From positions 1,986,501 through 2,050,500 of the forward strand of contig OZ020517.1 of the NCBI GenBank assembly GCA_963971425.1: DNA of 64,000 nucleotides. The letters are read 5' to 3'. Made by a program: the position numbers and the translations under genes. Source of the DNA: Bryoerythrophyllum caledonicum (Eukaryota > Streptophyta > Bryopsida > Pottiales > Pottiaceae). Numbering within the stretch: the first letter of the stretch is position 1; each line of letters starts with the position of its first letter. Below the pieces are notes generated by a model. That model saw only the letters and a program-made list of their open reading frames with translations. It ran no database searches and was not told the DNA's origin. This document shows positions 41,410 to 54,300 of the stretch, piece after piece.

Positions 41410-43695
41410 ATGGCCATAGCCAGGGCCGCTCTGCTGCTCCTCCCTCTGCTGCTTGTGGGTTGCACTCCTCTCGACGACTACGTCCACAAGCCTGACGCCC
41501 ACTACAGGCCTGTCACACCCTCCGAACCACGTCTTCTTGCCTGGATGCTTGGTTTGGGAGTGAGAGCGAGTGGGTTGGTTTCTGCAGATGGCGCGACACT
41601 GGGGCTCGATTGCGGGGGAGCTTTGGGAGGTGGGAGGGCGCGGTGCTCAACATGACCAGTCAAGCGTGGCTCTCCTCGGCGGATGTGGATCGCCCCGTCT
41701 GGACTCACCATCTCGTCATTGTGGTGAGCCTCGCTGTGGTTGTAGGGTGATGAGAGACCCATTTTTTTTTATCGTCCTTTTCCGCTCCTGGTGTGACTTT
41801 ACAAACAGGAGTGAAAGCGGTGATCATGTTGCAGACGCCCAGGAAAATGGACTACGACTCTGAGACAGCTTTTCTTCTCATCGGCGGAGGCAGCAACACA
41901 GGCGAACCGCCGTCCGCTACAAACGAGCTTCTGTTGCTGGCTGCTGCGTAGGTCCAAAACTGTTCGATTCGTGCAAAACAGAAGAACAGGATAAACTGTG
42001 TAGAAATAGTAGTGTGTTGCGTGAGCTTGTGAGCGCGGTTCCCTTCATTGATTGTTTCTCAGTTTGGCAGTGAAGACGAGGACTCTGGCAGCTGTTCTGT
42101 ATCAGGTTCCCAATCAGCCCTTGCACTTCTCAGGTGACAAGCTTCATGCCTCGAGGTCCGAAGACGACATTATTGCATGTAAGGAATGTTCACATCCTTC
42201 GGTTAGTTAGTTATCAATCTATTTATCGTTTCTTCGATGGTGCCAGAATGGCTACACAAGTTTCTTCTATTCCTACATGCATCCACATTTTTCTTTCATC
42301 CACATGTAAACACAACTGGCGTTTTGATCCACGATTTTGGCTGCTCAGTTTTGCATTTTATTAATTAAATAAAAAGATATTGTTGTTTGTTTTTCTACAG
42401 ATACTTGGGCACAGTTTTTTGAGGATACCAGGAGGACGGAATGGCCGGCCCATATTCCAATGACCAAAGCAACCATTCGTGCTTTAGATACGGTGCAAGC
42501 TTATGCTTCTGGTCACCTGAAGCTGCAGGTTGGCCGTCTTTCAACTTAACTAGAGTTATTTTTACGGTCACCCAAAGTTTCAATAAGATTCTGTTTCCTC
42601 CCTCTTAGCACCCATTAGATGAAGAACGGAAGAGTTTGGTGGTCTCTAAACTCCAGTTTGAAGTAGTTTTACCAAGATGTACGATGAATCTTGGCCTCCT
42701 TTTTCCTCTTTGAGTGGATTACAGATATTTAGAGCTATTTGGGGCTGATATTGATAGTTCTAAATGAGAAAAGGGGTAAAACAATCTTGGTATCATCGGG
42801 TCTCACTTACAATCAACAGTTTTGAAGTAACTGTGCTTACTGTCGGGTCATTTGAATGTATATTGTCAGATACAATCGTTTGTTGCCGGAGTGCCAGTAA
42901 GCTGGGCTGGACAACATGGTTAACAGGTGCTGTAGACAAGGTGTGATCATACTGCCTGCTAATTGGTGTTTTTGTGGTCCTCAAGTAGTCATAGCTATAT
43001 GACGATCGAGGTTATTTAGTTTCTGATCAATCTATCTTCGATATATATTTGTTTTGGTTGTTCGGATAGGCATGATGGTTACTTTTAAAAAGAGATGCGG
43101 TTGTATTGACTGATCTGAGATCTGAGCTGATGTACAGCGTGTGGTGGGAGTAGTGCCTGTGGTCATGGACCTGCTCAACTCCGTGAAGAATCTGCACCAC
43201 TATTACCGCTCACTAGGAGGCTGGCCTCCCTTCGAGCCTTATTATTTGATGAATGTAACTGCAAAACTGGACTCAACTGAGTTCGACAAACCTATGGTAT
43301 GTGGTGTGGTTTGCCCTGTTTGAATTCACAAGGTGAGAATTCTTATCCAGGGTCTATTTTGGATGCAGCCAGATTGGCGATATGGAATATTATATTGTAG
43401 CCAATTTAATGAACATTCATCTGAATGTCGCCAAAGCTTTGTAAAAGAGGCAAATCATTTGGTGAAGAAATGTTTAGTGATGTAGCCAGATTTGTGGTTC
43501 TCATGTTTAGAAATACACCCTGTGGTCTTTTCTTGTTGGTCACCTACATGCCGTATGATTTGACGTGGTTTACCTGTGAAGGACAGGCAATTGTGGACCC
43601 TTATGTTTACAACCATCGCCTCACGATGCCGAAGCTTATTGTCACGTCTTCAAACGATGAGTTTTTCCTGATTGACGACAGGTCCCTTCGAAATC
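41410..43695 (+). pseudogene. AprA/PhoPQ-activated-type alpha/beta hydrolase gene, 3'-truncated
   Basis: Exons fit the PF10142 family in order. 41410-41507: hydrophobic signal peptide then DDYVHKPDAHYR. 41588-41723: WRDTGARLRG, VLNMTSQAWLSSADVDRPVW. 41835-41947: KMDYDSETAFLLIGGGSNTG. 42063-42178: VLYQVPNQPLHFSGD, SEDDIIA. 42401-42528: YTWAQFFEDTRRTEWP. About 42870-42941: FVAG and SKLGWTTWLTGAVDK. 43138-43296: RVVGVVPVVMDLLNSVKNLH. About 43585: VDPYVYNHRLTMPKLIVTSS, NDEFFLIDD. The first intron would be GC-AG (41508-41587). The frame does not carry through FVAG to SKLG, and the family's last part is absent because unit B begins at 43719, so this copy is probably dead. AprA is a secreted proliferation repressor in Dictyostelium. 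The plant role is unknown. Confidence 0.75.
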
Positions 43696-43718
43696 CATAG
43701 TCTTCTTAAATTCGCAGC

Positions 43719-44136
43719 TTCTTTGACGGACGGTCGCTCAACTTGGCCAAGTGTGAAGCGGCCCTCAAGGAAGGTGGGGGCCTTAAGGTAAGCCCCATGT
43801 AACCAACAAAATCCCATAGCCAACGCCTATGAAATTGGAGTGTATCCAACCTTCTTCCATCCCATTACCACCAACTGAGCTCCAAATGGAGGTTTGCTAC
43901 TAGACAAGACCCTTACTTTTGGTCGTTGGTAATGGGGGGTACCTACTGCTAGCGACCCACTAAACACGGATGCACTGTTTGAAAATTCATAACTAATTCA
44001 ATTTTCATCGAAAATATATGAAATCACTTGGGATGGAATTAAATTATATTTGCTATCACTGAAAAGTAATAGTATAACGATCTCCTCTCTCCATATATGC
44101 ACATTCCTCAACTTGTCAGTTATAGGGGGGATAACC
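43719..44136 (+). mobile_element. Unit-tail repeat, left edge of unit B
   Basis: Starts TTTGACGGACGGTCGCTCAA, matching 7960-8377 but without the LINE piece found there. The junction with the hydrolase gene at about 43700-43719 is the breakpoint of the duplication. Confidence 0.8.
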
Positions 44137-44140
44137 TTAA
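44137..44140. other. Empty TTAA site of the element 8382-10255
   Basis: ATAACCTTAAATCAC here against ATAACCTTAA-element-TTAAATCAC in unit A. It shows the pre-insertion state. Confidence 0.92.
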
Positions 44141-45432
44141 ATCACGTCTAAACAAAGCCCAGAACTCCCAAAATGAAGACACATTAGCCACAGTAGCATG
44201 TCGTGAACCCGAAAATCATGCACGGCATTCGAGGCTTCTTGTTGAAGTAGCGGTCTTCGCTCCTTCTGACGGAAGCACCCGGACGAGGTGGGAGCAGACA
44301 AGACTTGTAATGGACTTTGCAATAATGCGACGCTGTTTCGGATGTGGGTGACCCACTCGCCCTGAAAGTCATGCACGCTACCGTGAATGAGTATAATAAA
44401 TCGCACGTTGACTGAGAGGAGGGAAATCACCGGGCCCACATAGCGCCAAGCAGCGTCGCCCAGAGGCGCCGAACGTCATCTCTTCTTCCTTCTCTGTATG
44501 GACTCTGGAGGTCAGCCCGCTCCATAAGTATTAGAGGAGCGCTTCGTGTGCCTACGCGCTCGGCTTGCCCTCTACCTTGCATCCGCTGCTCTTGCTGTCG
44601 GGTCGACCTTCTGTATTTTCGTCTTGGTGGCGCTGTTCGGAGGCAGGTTGGCAGTGGAGATGCTGGACATCGGTCGCGTCTCTTTGTGGCACAAGTGAGT
44701 GTCTTCTGAATCGTGATGAAATGTCGACAGTTTTTGGTGATGAGTGACCCTCTGATCTTTGTTGATTTAGGTATAACTGTAGTGAATTTTCACAGTGGGA
44801 TTGTGTAGAAGTCGGTGATTGTCATTGCGAGGAATGTCTCTTTTGCCTAGGAACTGTGAGCACGGTGATTGTTTTAGGATTCGAATGGACGTTATTCTGC
44901 CACCTCAGTGAGGGTTGCTTGGATGGATCTGATATGCACGGCTCATATAGCAAGTCTTTGTATCTCAATACTTTGAATCTGCATACATGTTCATTCTTAA
45001 TGAGGGTTTGGACAAGTTCCGCATGTTCTTTGGCTGTTCTTTATCATCTTCCGAAATATCTTTGATAACAAATTAATACCACTGAGCTGGGAATATGATC
45101 CATCAGTTATACGTGTTATCCAGATACAAGTGGCTAACTTGACTGTTAAGGCTGTGCGTGGTGGATCAGGAAGTCGTTCTAGAGCGTCAGGATGCACTCC
45201 GTTTTTGACACACGAGGTTCTGCAGGACATTCCGAGCATTTCGCGCCATTTTGAGGACTATCTGGGCCAGCTTTAGCTGCAGAGGATCTCCATCATGTAC
45301 GAGATCTCAGTATCAGTTTTCTGGTACGTCTGGCAGTTTCAATCCTATCTTTCAACCGGAGGAAGCTGAGCACATGGATATATTCTTGTATGAACGTTTA
45401 TTGGCATTGACCCTGGATAGGTCTGAAAGATC
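44141..45432 (+). promoter_or_regulatory. 5' region of HET gene copy B
   Basis: Counterpart of 10260-11661, without the roughly 32 bp near 10296 and with scattered substitutions. The hydrophobic frame and its upstream TAA are conserved. Confidence 0.45.
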
Positions 45433-47670
45433 ATGGAAAGTGGAACAGACGATCTTCGCTCTCGCACCAAGCCTTCCACTGCTACTGTTGTTGCGCCATT
45501 GACCGGCCAGATGTTAAGAGAGCCTGGAATACTGGAGATCCCAGCAGAAATGGAACGTAGTTTGGAAAATATCTGCGAATTCTGCAGTCAGTTCGATTTC
45601 GATTCGCTAGGCCTTAAACCTTGGGAGTTTCCGTTGACCCACCGTACTTGGAGATATCGTCACATGCCGAATATCTCGGAAATCGAAGGAAGGGCTGGGA
45701 TATGTGTTATGTGTAAGGAGGTGTTAGGGTTTTATACTCAATGGATAACCCAAAACGAGGCTCTCTTAGATCCCGAACGTGACAGGAAGCACGATTATGC
45801 TAAGTTTTCGATAGATGAATTACAGTGCTCCTCTAATCGAAACAGATTGGTCCGAATGTTTGTTGAACTGCATATACGAGCATCGCCTTGTGAACGTAGA
45901 AGTCATTATCCTCTTTTTCAGTTTCACAAATGGACTCCACAGTCTAGAGAAAGGAATGGGAATAGTGCAGTAGAGCAACTTTTCAACGGTCGTGAGAGGG
46001 GGGTACTAGTAAACCAAACGCAACTTCTTGATTGGAAGATAGATTGCGACACTTATCATGGTGACTCCTGCAAGTCAAACTCCAATATCATGGATCACCT
46101 TGATTTCATTCGACTCATTGATGTACAGCGAAGGTGTGTTACAGTGAAAAAGGGTGCCGAGCTTGCGAACCTGGAGTATGCCGCCTTGAGCTATGTATGG
46201 GGTGGTAAGAAAGCGCTTGGTCGGTGTAAAATGCCCAAGCTTATGAGACGTGGAGTGAACCGTGTAGGGGTCTTGCGGCAACCAGGGGCTCTGACACCAG
46301 AGAAAGTACTTAGAACCATTGACGATGCCATGACGTTCGTAGGTGAAGGGCTTAAGTTAAAGTATCTTTGGGTTGATTGCCTCTGCATCTTGCAAGCTGG
46401 TGATGACAATAATGGCGACAAAGATACTGAAGCCGATCAAAAAAAGTTTATTAATGCCATGGACTCCATTTATGCTTGTGCGTCGGTGACCATTGTTGCA
46501 GCAGCAGGAGACAATGCTAATGCAGGGCTTCCCGGTATCAACTCACGCTATGAAGGAGAACGCATGAAACAGAACCCTCTTCAAATCCGTAAAAGAGAGA
46601 AGCCGACGGTATCAATAGTCCGAACACTTGACCTAGAGGGATCCAGTGAGTCACCAATTTCTGATAAAAAGTATTTTGAAGGATCTACATGGAGCACAAG
46701 AGGTTGGACCTTCCAAGAGAAGATCTTTTCTCGAAGAACGTTCATATTCACCAAGATGCAAGTATATTGGGAATGCCAAGCAGCCACATGGTGTGAAGAT
46801 AGCATGTGGGAGACCACAAAACCTTCATTGTATCGTTATTGCTTTAATACAAATGAATTTCGCCTGCCCTGGAACAATTTAGATGAAGAAGAATTTGAAG
46901 ATAAATATCGAACGCTGGTTGAGGAGTACACTGAGCGGAAGTTGTCACGACAGAGCGATGGTCTGGATGCATTTACGGGTATTTTGAACGCCTTAGGAAG
47001 AGGAACAGGTGATCTCAAGCAAGAGTTCAAGTGGGGTCTACCGTTGTCTTTCCTACCCAGTGCTCTGAAGTGGCGTTGTGATAATTATGATCCGGATAAA
47101 AATATCCTTGAGAGAAGAACCGAGAACCATCGCATTTCTAATGCCCGTAGTTGTCCATTTCCAAGCTGGTCATGGGTTGGATGGGTGGGGAAAGTACGAA
47201 TGAGCTGTACTAAAGTACCAATGCTCGGTTTGCAGTTTTATTACCACGATGACATTGCGAAAAAACTTGTGAAGGTTGAGTGTAGTACAATGGGTCTTGA
47301 TGGCATGATTCATCAAATCAGAAAACCTGATGACAGGTTAAACGTTCACATCAAAAACAAAAAAGTTAAAAAGGCCTTGCGCAAGTCTGTTGCTTCAAAT
47401 ATATTATTCTTTTGGAGCAGTGCCACAAGATTCCAAATCAGAGTTTTTCAAACTCCTGACCGTGTTGTTTGTCGTCGTGAAGTCGCCATGGGTGACCCCA
47501 TTGAACTGTTCATTGATGAGCCGTTGCACATGCCATTACTTCCTCCAGAGTCAACACATGTTGAATATGAGCTTGTTGTCATTGGGACAGTTGACGGTAT
47601 TTTTCCAATAGGGAATGGAGATGAAGCTGAGTTAGCTGTGCTAGCTCTGAAAATAAAACTGAAGGCGTAG
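45433..47670 (+). CDS. HET-domain protein, copy B
   Basis: A 745-residue intronless frame from a true ATG. The HET motifs are identical to copy A (YAALSYVWGG, YLWVDCLCILQ, RGWTFQEK), but copy B has a 10-residue Asp/Asn/Gly-rich insertion after LCILQ (AGDDNNGDKD) and many replacements in the first 200 residues and in patches after residue 370. Compared with copy A the C-terminus is about 30 residues shorter because the reading frame differs after AELAVL. The nucleotide sequence for the copy A tail is still present downstream. It may therefore be slightly shortened yet functional, since the HET domain and most of the C-terminal region are intact. Confidence 0.88.
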   Translation: MESGTDDLRSRTKPSTATVVAPLTGQMLREPGILEIPAEMERSLENICEFCSQFDFDSLGLKPWEFPLTHRTWRYRHMPNISEIEGRAGICVMCKEVLGFYTQWITQNEALLDPERDRKHDYAKFSIDELQCSSNRNRLVRMFVELHIRASPCERRSHYPLFQFHKWTPQSRERNGNSAVEQLFNGRERGVLVNQTQLLDWKIDCDTYHGDSCKSNSNIMDHLDFIRLIDVQRRCVTVKKGAELANLEYAALSYVWGGKKALGRCKMPKLMRRGVNRVGVLRQPGALTPEKVLRTIDDAMTFVGEGLKLKYLWVDCLCILQAGDDNNGDKDTEADQKKFINAMDSIYACASVTIVAAAGDNANAGLPGINSRYEGERMKQNPLQIRKREKPTVSIVRTLDLEGSSESPISDKKYFEGSTWSTRGWTFQEKIFSRRTFIFTKMQVYWECQAATWCEDSMWETTKPSLYRYCFNTNEFRLPWNNLDEEEFEDKYRTLVEEYTERKLSRQSDGLDAFTGILNALGRGTGDLKQEFKWGLPLSFLPSALKWRCDNYDPDKNILERRTENHRISNARSCPFPSWSWVGWVGKVRMSCTKVPMLGLQFYYHDDIAKKLVKVECSTMGLDGMIHQIRKPDDRLNVHIKNKKVKKALRKSVASNILFFWSSATRFQIRVFQTPDRVVCRREVAMGDPIELFIDEPLHMPLLPPESTHVEYELVVIGTVDGIFPIGNGDEAELAVLALKIKLKA

Positions 47671-48970
47671 TATATCGGATGGGACTCGTCCAGATCCCTC
47701 TTAGAGAGTGGAAGAGATGTGAACCAGAATGGAAATTGATTTGTCTTGGCTGAAAAATACCCAATCTGAGAAGTATGATACTTCTCAACGATCTTGTCCA
47801 TTGTCAAAGGCTTGAATCTACAGGCTCTAACAAATGGCAAGTTATGTGATAGTGAGATTTTGATGGATGAACATGAATGTTGTAACAATTTGAGCAATCT
47901 AGAAGTGTAACGAATCTTACATTGTTTTCAATGATAGAATTAGCTCCCAAATCTTCAATGTATATTTTCAATTTTGCATGTAATTACTTATGTTGTCACA
48001 AATAAGATATGTCAACATTTGAAACGTTGCTAATTGTTCAAGACATGTACTTATCTACAAAAGACATTATGTTGATTGTATCTTCTGTAAAATCTTTGTT
48101 GTAGCATGCAATTCAATTCTAACAACTTTGATAGTTGATGAGTGATGCTTTGACCTTTGTTTCAGGTGTTGTTTCTTAATCTCTAGGCATGATAGTGAAG
48201 TGTTGTGGGATTGTATGGAATATTATTTTTGAAAATGTGGTGCTAATTGTGAATATTGTAGTCCATGTCCCTTGGTGTGGAGCTGAAAGCATCTTCATTG
48301 TTTTGAGTTCAAATTAGTGTTATTAGGGTTGGGTCTTTGTCTATTCTATCCTTCATCTTGCAAAACGTCTTTGATATATGAAGAATAGCATCGAGTTGGG
48401 GTCATGATTCCTCAACTATACCTTAACCAAATACAAGTCGGTATCTTGAAGGGTGGGATTGTAGGTGGAGTATTAAAAGCTTGTTTGGAAAGCTTTAAGT
48501 AATTTTCAATTGTTTAAAATGTGTAGATTTTGCAAGAAATGGTCCTCAAGGATGGTTTGTTATAAGTTTCGCTGCAGAATACCCCCTCCATGCGTAGTTT
48601 ACAAACTTCTTGTAGAATTTAAAGTAGCTTCACATGTAAACCCTAATCCTAAACTCTTCCTACACTACTTAGTAATTAATTAAACCACATTACGCTACAC
48701 ACAATACAATACACTAATGTACCCTAAACCCTTCTCCTCACCTTCACTTTCATCACGCAATAAATGCCACCTATCTATTCACATCATACTCAAGTCTGAC
48801 CTCTCTAGATGTTCCCGAGTTGCTGGACTAGTTGTAGACATCTATGGCCCGAGGATGGGCTGCTTGCGGGGGCTGATACCCATGGGAGAGGATACCCAAG
48901 CGGAGGGTACGAGTTAATGCCCGTTGGACTGTCGGGCCCGCGGAGATGAGTGCACTGCGGAATTGGGCAG
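47671..48970. other. 3' flank of HET gene B with a direct repeat of its leader
   Basis: Counterpart of 13891-14880. About 48140-48560 resembles the 5' leader region (44740-45290) in the same orientation, and is more complete than in unit A. No gene seen. Confidence 0.55.
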
Positions 48971-48972
48971 AA

Positions 48973-51357
48973 TTAGGTCGCCCTTGCCACTAACGGCCGG
49001 TCAAAACAGGGGAGCGCCTCTCTGCCCACCCCACTCACTTGTCCGGTGCCCCTTTTCTGCTCGAGCCTCTCACCTCCACCCAAACCCGCCTCCGCCCAAT
49101 TCTCTCTTCACCGGCCGGGGCGAGCACTCAAGGTCGGAGGTGTAGAGTCGGGACGTCGACGTCGTCGGATTGGTGTGAACGGCCGTTGCAAAATCTGTCG
49201 TGGGAAGGAGGCCACGCTCACCTGCTCGCAAGGGCGACACCAGTCGTCGCCCTGACACAGCAGCTTGTCGCGGGCAAGAAACTTTTGCAACTACCCTACA
49301 CGTGGGTCGCCTTCCTTTGCATTCCTCATCTGTCCTCTCATCCGCGCCGCCTTGCCCAAACCCGCCTCCACCTTCCACTCTTCTACATCCTGCAATCCCA
49401 ATCTAATTATGTCCTAGATGACTGCCATGTCAGTTTTCGTGGTTAATGCATTCCAGTTGTCCGCATTCTTGAAGAGGCCTAGAGGTCACATTAAAGCACA
49501 TGACATCACACAGCGACCCATCGATAGACTTGTAAGCTCTGCTCTCTATCAATGTGAGTAACTTCTCTGCTCTACGTGAAGATCGTATGATGTATGAGAC
49601 TTTGATGTATTAGGGATATTTGTGTAGTTTGGCTGCTGATTTATAATTGCTCAGTGAATTTTTTGCTTGTGATTGGTGTGGAGCCTTTGCTATAGGAGGT
49701 TTATTGTGGTAGGTTAACAATTATTTCCTATGTCTATTACTCCGGTAGTTTTATGGGAGTTAGTGGCTCAAACTATACTACATTTTCATATTTACAGAGG
49801 ATTGGATTGTCAAAGTTACAAGAAATTGCCAATTATGTGAACTGCTTCATGTCAGTTTTAAGGCAGTTTCAATAATACCCCTGGTTTTCACGTATTTTCT
49901 AATCCAACCAACTTAACTGGTAACGGTTTTGGTAATGATATCATTGGGTACATGAGTGAACGTAGCATTTCCCATCACATTCATTTGTTGTTTGTATAAT
50001 GAGCTTGTATGATTATGGTGTGGCTTTATGTTGGTTTGCTATTGCTCGTAAAGTGTGCATTTTTGTACCTATTTCCATTTCCTCTTTGTGCAATAGCTTA
50101 CATGTAATAGCACATCTTGGGATGCAGACGTAAATAGTATCGTGAAAGAGACAGCCAAAGGAAGGAGGATTTGGATACATAAGTGCCACGGCGGACCCTA
50201 AAATTCCATACCACAAGCTCTTCAGGCAGGGCGAGGTATTCGGGAGGTCGTCCACAACGGACGAGAAGATCACGGACATAGCTCCGGACTATAGGGGCCA
50301 CGTCATCATGCCGCAAGAGAAAGCCGACAACAACAAGGCCTCGATTTCCAAAGGCCACTCTGATCTCCCCGACGTCGACGATGCCAAACCCCAACCTGAC
50401 ACCTACGTCGAGGAAGTGAACAAGCGTTTGGGTGCATTCGCCTGTGTCAAAGACAAGGAAGCAGATGGCCTGGAAACAACCATGGACAAGATGTCAGGAT
50501 TGATTGATACCAAGAACTCATCCAGAGTAAGCTCACCTTGATCTCCCATCATGTCTCTTTGCATGTGACGGATCTCTGACATGTCAGACTACTTTGTCTT
50601 GCCAGAGTGTATTTTCGCAGTACACGCATGCGTAGTGGGAGAAGATAGGCAGAATGAAACCCACAATTGGAGCACAGCAGCAGGAGAAGCCCAAAGTTGA
50701 GTGCACACTTAACGAGTGTCTGAGATTTAAGAGAAAGGTGAACACGACACGAACGTTGCCGCGGAGAAGGCGAAGGAGTCGATGCCCAATCTGCCGAATG
50801 TGGCGGGGAAGGTCCACATCTTGGATGCAGACAAGGATGACGTCCTGAAGATTTTGGCCGATGGAGGGTTGAATTAGGGCAATTCTTTGAAGGCGAACAT
50901 GAGATTGACGACGGAAATGCTGGCGTAGATTTTCCGAATTGTGTACAATCTCTTCTTAGTCAAAAAATGTGAGAGTTTTGTATCGTTTCGGGGGCTTGTT
51001 CCATTGCAAGCTTGTTGAAAATTTTCATTTCATGATTATATTCATTACTTTGGCACTGTTATGGAAGTCATAATGAGATTTTTAAATGCACTTTATGAAG
51101 AGCCTCCTGAATTAGAATTGCAAACTTGCTTGAAACTACTACAATAATGAGAAACTCCATTTTGATTTAATGCAGCCGTGTTGATTGACTCGTCGACATC
51201 CCGACTCTACACCTCCGACCCCCAGTGCTCGCCCGGCCAAGCTGGTATCGGGCAGAGGCGGATATCAAGCGGAGGTGGGAGGTTCGAGCAGGACAGGGGC
51301 GCCGGGCAAGTGAGTGGGGCGGGCAGACAGACGCTCCCCCTGTTTCGACCCGAGGCC
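48973..51357. mobile_element. Inverted-repeat-flanked element (unit B)
   Basis: Left arm 48973-49165 and right arm about 51187-51357 are inverted copies, as in unit A. The right arm is shorter than in A (about 25 bp missing next to CGACCC). Confidence 0.5.
50130..50935 (+). pseudogene. Decayed multi-exon gene, unrecognised (unit B)
   Basis: Same gene as 16056-16860. Here the frame is open from about 50180 through YRGHVIMPQEKADNNKASIS, KGHSDLPDVDDAKPQPD and MDKMSGLIDTKNSS to the donor-like site near 50526, longer than in unit A. The later piece EKAKESMPNLPNVAGKVHIL still ends in a stop. No start exon is recognised. Confidence 0.5.
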
Positions 51358-54300
51358 CGGCTCATATATAGGAGGAAGGCCCGGCAAAACATGTAACATA
51401 CATATGTGATACCCATAGATACTTATGTGATACCCACAGATACTTATGTGATGCCCGTGGATATCATTTGACAAGGTCGCTAAATACTTATGATGCTAGT
51501 CAACATTCTTGCTAAATTTCATAATTCTTTTCAATTTTTCACAATATACTGGTAGCAACCATGCTTTTCTTGTAGCTTTTCAACTAAATTTAGCCGACAT
51601 TGGAAATGCTGTTGGAGAGGCTTTTCACTCCACCCAATTTTTTTAATAGTATGCACTTACTATCTCTTTATGCAAGGTTATACAATGCTACATATCCTTT
51701 AACCCCTAAAGGACAAATCTTTCTACAGAAACTTTATAGAATCTTTGAATTTTAACACCCATATTTAGCTACCATTTACATTCTAATTATATCACATGAT
51801 TTTTATTATACATTCAAAGAATTTTGAAAAAGAAAAATCATTTAAATGAATATCCATCATTAGAAAATCATGGTCAAAGTGAGTTGAAAAACAAAAAAAC
51901 CAAGCCCCTCGGGCTGGGGTTGACGTTTATAGGTTGAAGGACCAAGGCGTTTTAGAAGAATCTCTACTCCATTGATTAGAAATTGGCAAGATTATATTTT
52001 TGAGAATGCAATCGTAGGATCTTCTTATGAACTTATATGAGATGATCTTGGGAATAGTTTTTACATTTTGACCATACATATTGAACAATGATTGCAGTTG
52101 AAAATATAAAATTGTCCTCCAAATGGACACTTGGTCCTTTAGGGATTAAATAGCTTGCATTTACTGTCTAGTTATGCAAGGTTATATAATGCTACTTGAA
52201 TGGGGACTTTTTACCTTTAATATATTTAGAAATTAGAATTAGAAAATCACTTTGACAAATATGCTCAAGCTTTTGGTAGATAAAAAATAAAGAAGAATTT
52301 GTGGTGTAGTCTCCACCAAGATTTATCCTTTAAATGTGCAATGTCACGCTATATTATTTGAAATGGCTTTGAATTTTTTTACCTTTGAAGAGGATTTTAT
52401 TGAGAGCACAACCATCTAAGCTATTCAAAAAGGTTGATCATTGTCAATATAGCTGCTAAATATATTCATCAAGAGTAAAAGCTCATGGCATTTATAAATC
52501 ACATAGAATGTTTACACTAAACATCATATTCCATTTAGTTTAGTTCATTGAAGGAGTCAAAAACAAGCTCTAGGTCAATGTGAAAGACACCAATCTCTAA
52601 GAATGTTTTTGATATATAATATATTAATAAATATTTATACCCAATGACTAGTTTTGGAATTTCAACTCTTGATAAAAACTAGTAGTCCCGTACTGCTCTC
52701 TTAGTATGTCATTTGAGTTTATTGGGTTGTGGAGTCATAGTACACAAAGGTTACTCACTTTTGGGCAAAATCGAAGAATTCAATAAAAACCTCAAAAAAA
52801 ATTCTTCTACATTTTGGTTGATTGGAAAAAGTTAACTTGATTTACATGTGGGCCTAATTATTTTGTCATTGAATGAACTCCCTTCTACAAGGAAATTTTT
52901 AGGTACGCTAAATTTAAGCAGAGTGACATTGTGACACTTAAAATTTATAATTTTGAGTTCAAATATATCTTAAAGATGAACTAATTCATCAAAAAAATTG
53001 TACACCTGTAGAACCTTGTTAGCTTCTTCTACCAATCAACAAAATTGTAAAATAATTAATTCAATTTTTTATTGAACTCCTTGTTTTTAGAAATTATAGT
53101 GAATAGAACTAAATATTGATTACAAATGGGAAATTCCCCTTGGACCCTAGGATCTATTAGTAATGTCAATCATTACACCAAATTCAATAATGTAATTTTC
53201 CTTATTTATGTAGACTTAAAACAAATTTATTTGAAATATGGGACAATGTGACATCAAAAGTGGGGTACCTTAGTGTACTTATACCATGTTGTATACCAAA
53301 CTAACACTTTATTCATGCCAAATTCCTTTGGAGACCAAAATCAACAGTAAATCTTCATTAACTCAATGTTTATTGTTTTAATTAACACCAAAGTCACCAT
53401 TTAACATCAACTTCATAGTAAAACAATAGAGAAGAAGGAACCAATAATAAAATTTCCATATTTTCTGGGAGAAATACATATCCATGAATTTCTTACATTT
53501 GACCAAACATTAACCCTTTTATATCCACGTGGCCATACTAATATGGTTGTTAGGACATAAAAAATGGGCTTTGATGAGGATTTGTAGCAAAGTAGATTTT
53601 GGAATTAGATGAAGTTTACATTTAAAGTAATCCCGTACTTATCTATTGCAACAATTGTCATTCAATGCGGACTTCAAAGACACCTATTTAAAAAGGAGAG
53701 CATATACAAAGCTCATATAAAAAATATCATATTCATGTAATACATAGTGTACAAAAAAATTGTAGAGAATTTCTTACTTTGAGTTCGTGAAAGATGAAAA
53801 AAAATAATAGAAAGCCATGTCAAATTTTGAATCTCTTATAATGCTTGGAAAGCTTAGTTACATTTATTTATACTAAATGTAAGAGATGTTGTCTTTTTTG
53901 TATCTGTGATTATATGAATATAGCAATATTTTGAAAATCTTTTGAAGTTTGTTCTTCCTTTTGTTTATATGTTTTTCTATAGATGTATATTCTAAGGATG
54001 GCAACATGTATAGATTTATCCTCTAAAGAATAATGCAGTAATTTCTTTTGTTATTATAAATCTCTGTTACAACTATGCGATGTCTTGTTATGCAATGTCT
54101 TGTTAGAAGTGGAGATTTCGCAGCAAGGATTAGAAGCACATATGGTAAGTTGCATTTCAGTCACAAATTGAACGTGATGTGATACAAGCCTAAGTCATTG
54201 TTGTACCACAATGTTTTGTGCTCATCACATCACAACTCTCATGATCTAATACATGTTACACGAAACAATCAATGAAGACCATTTCAATGTATGGAGGATG

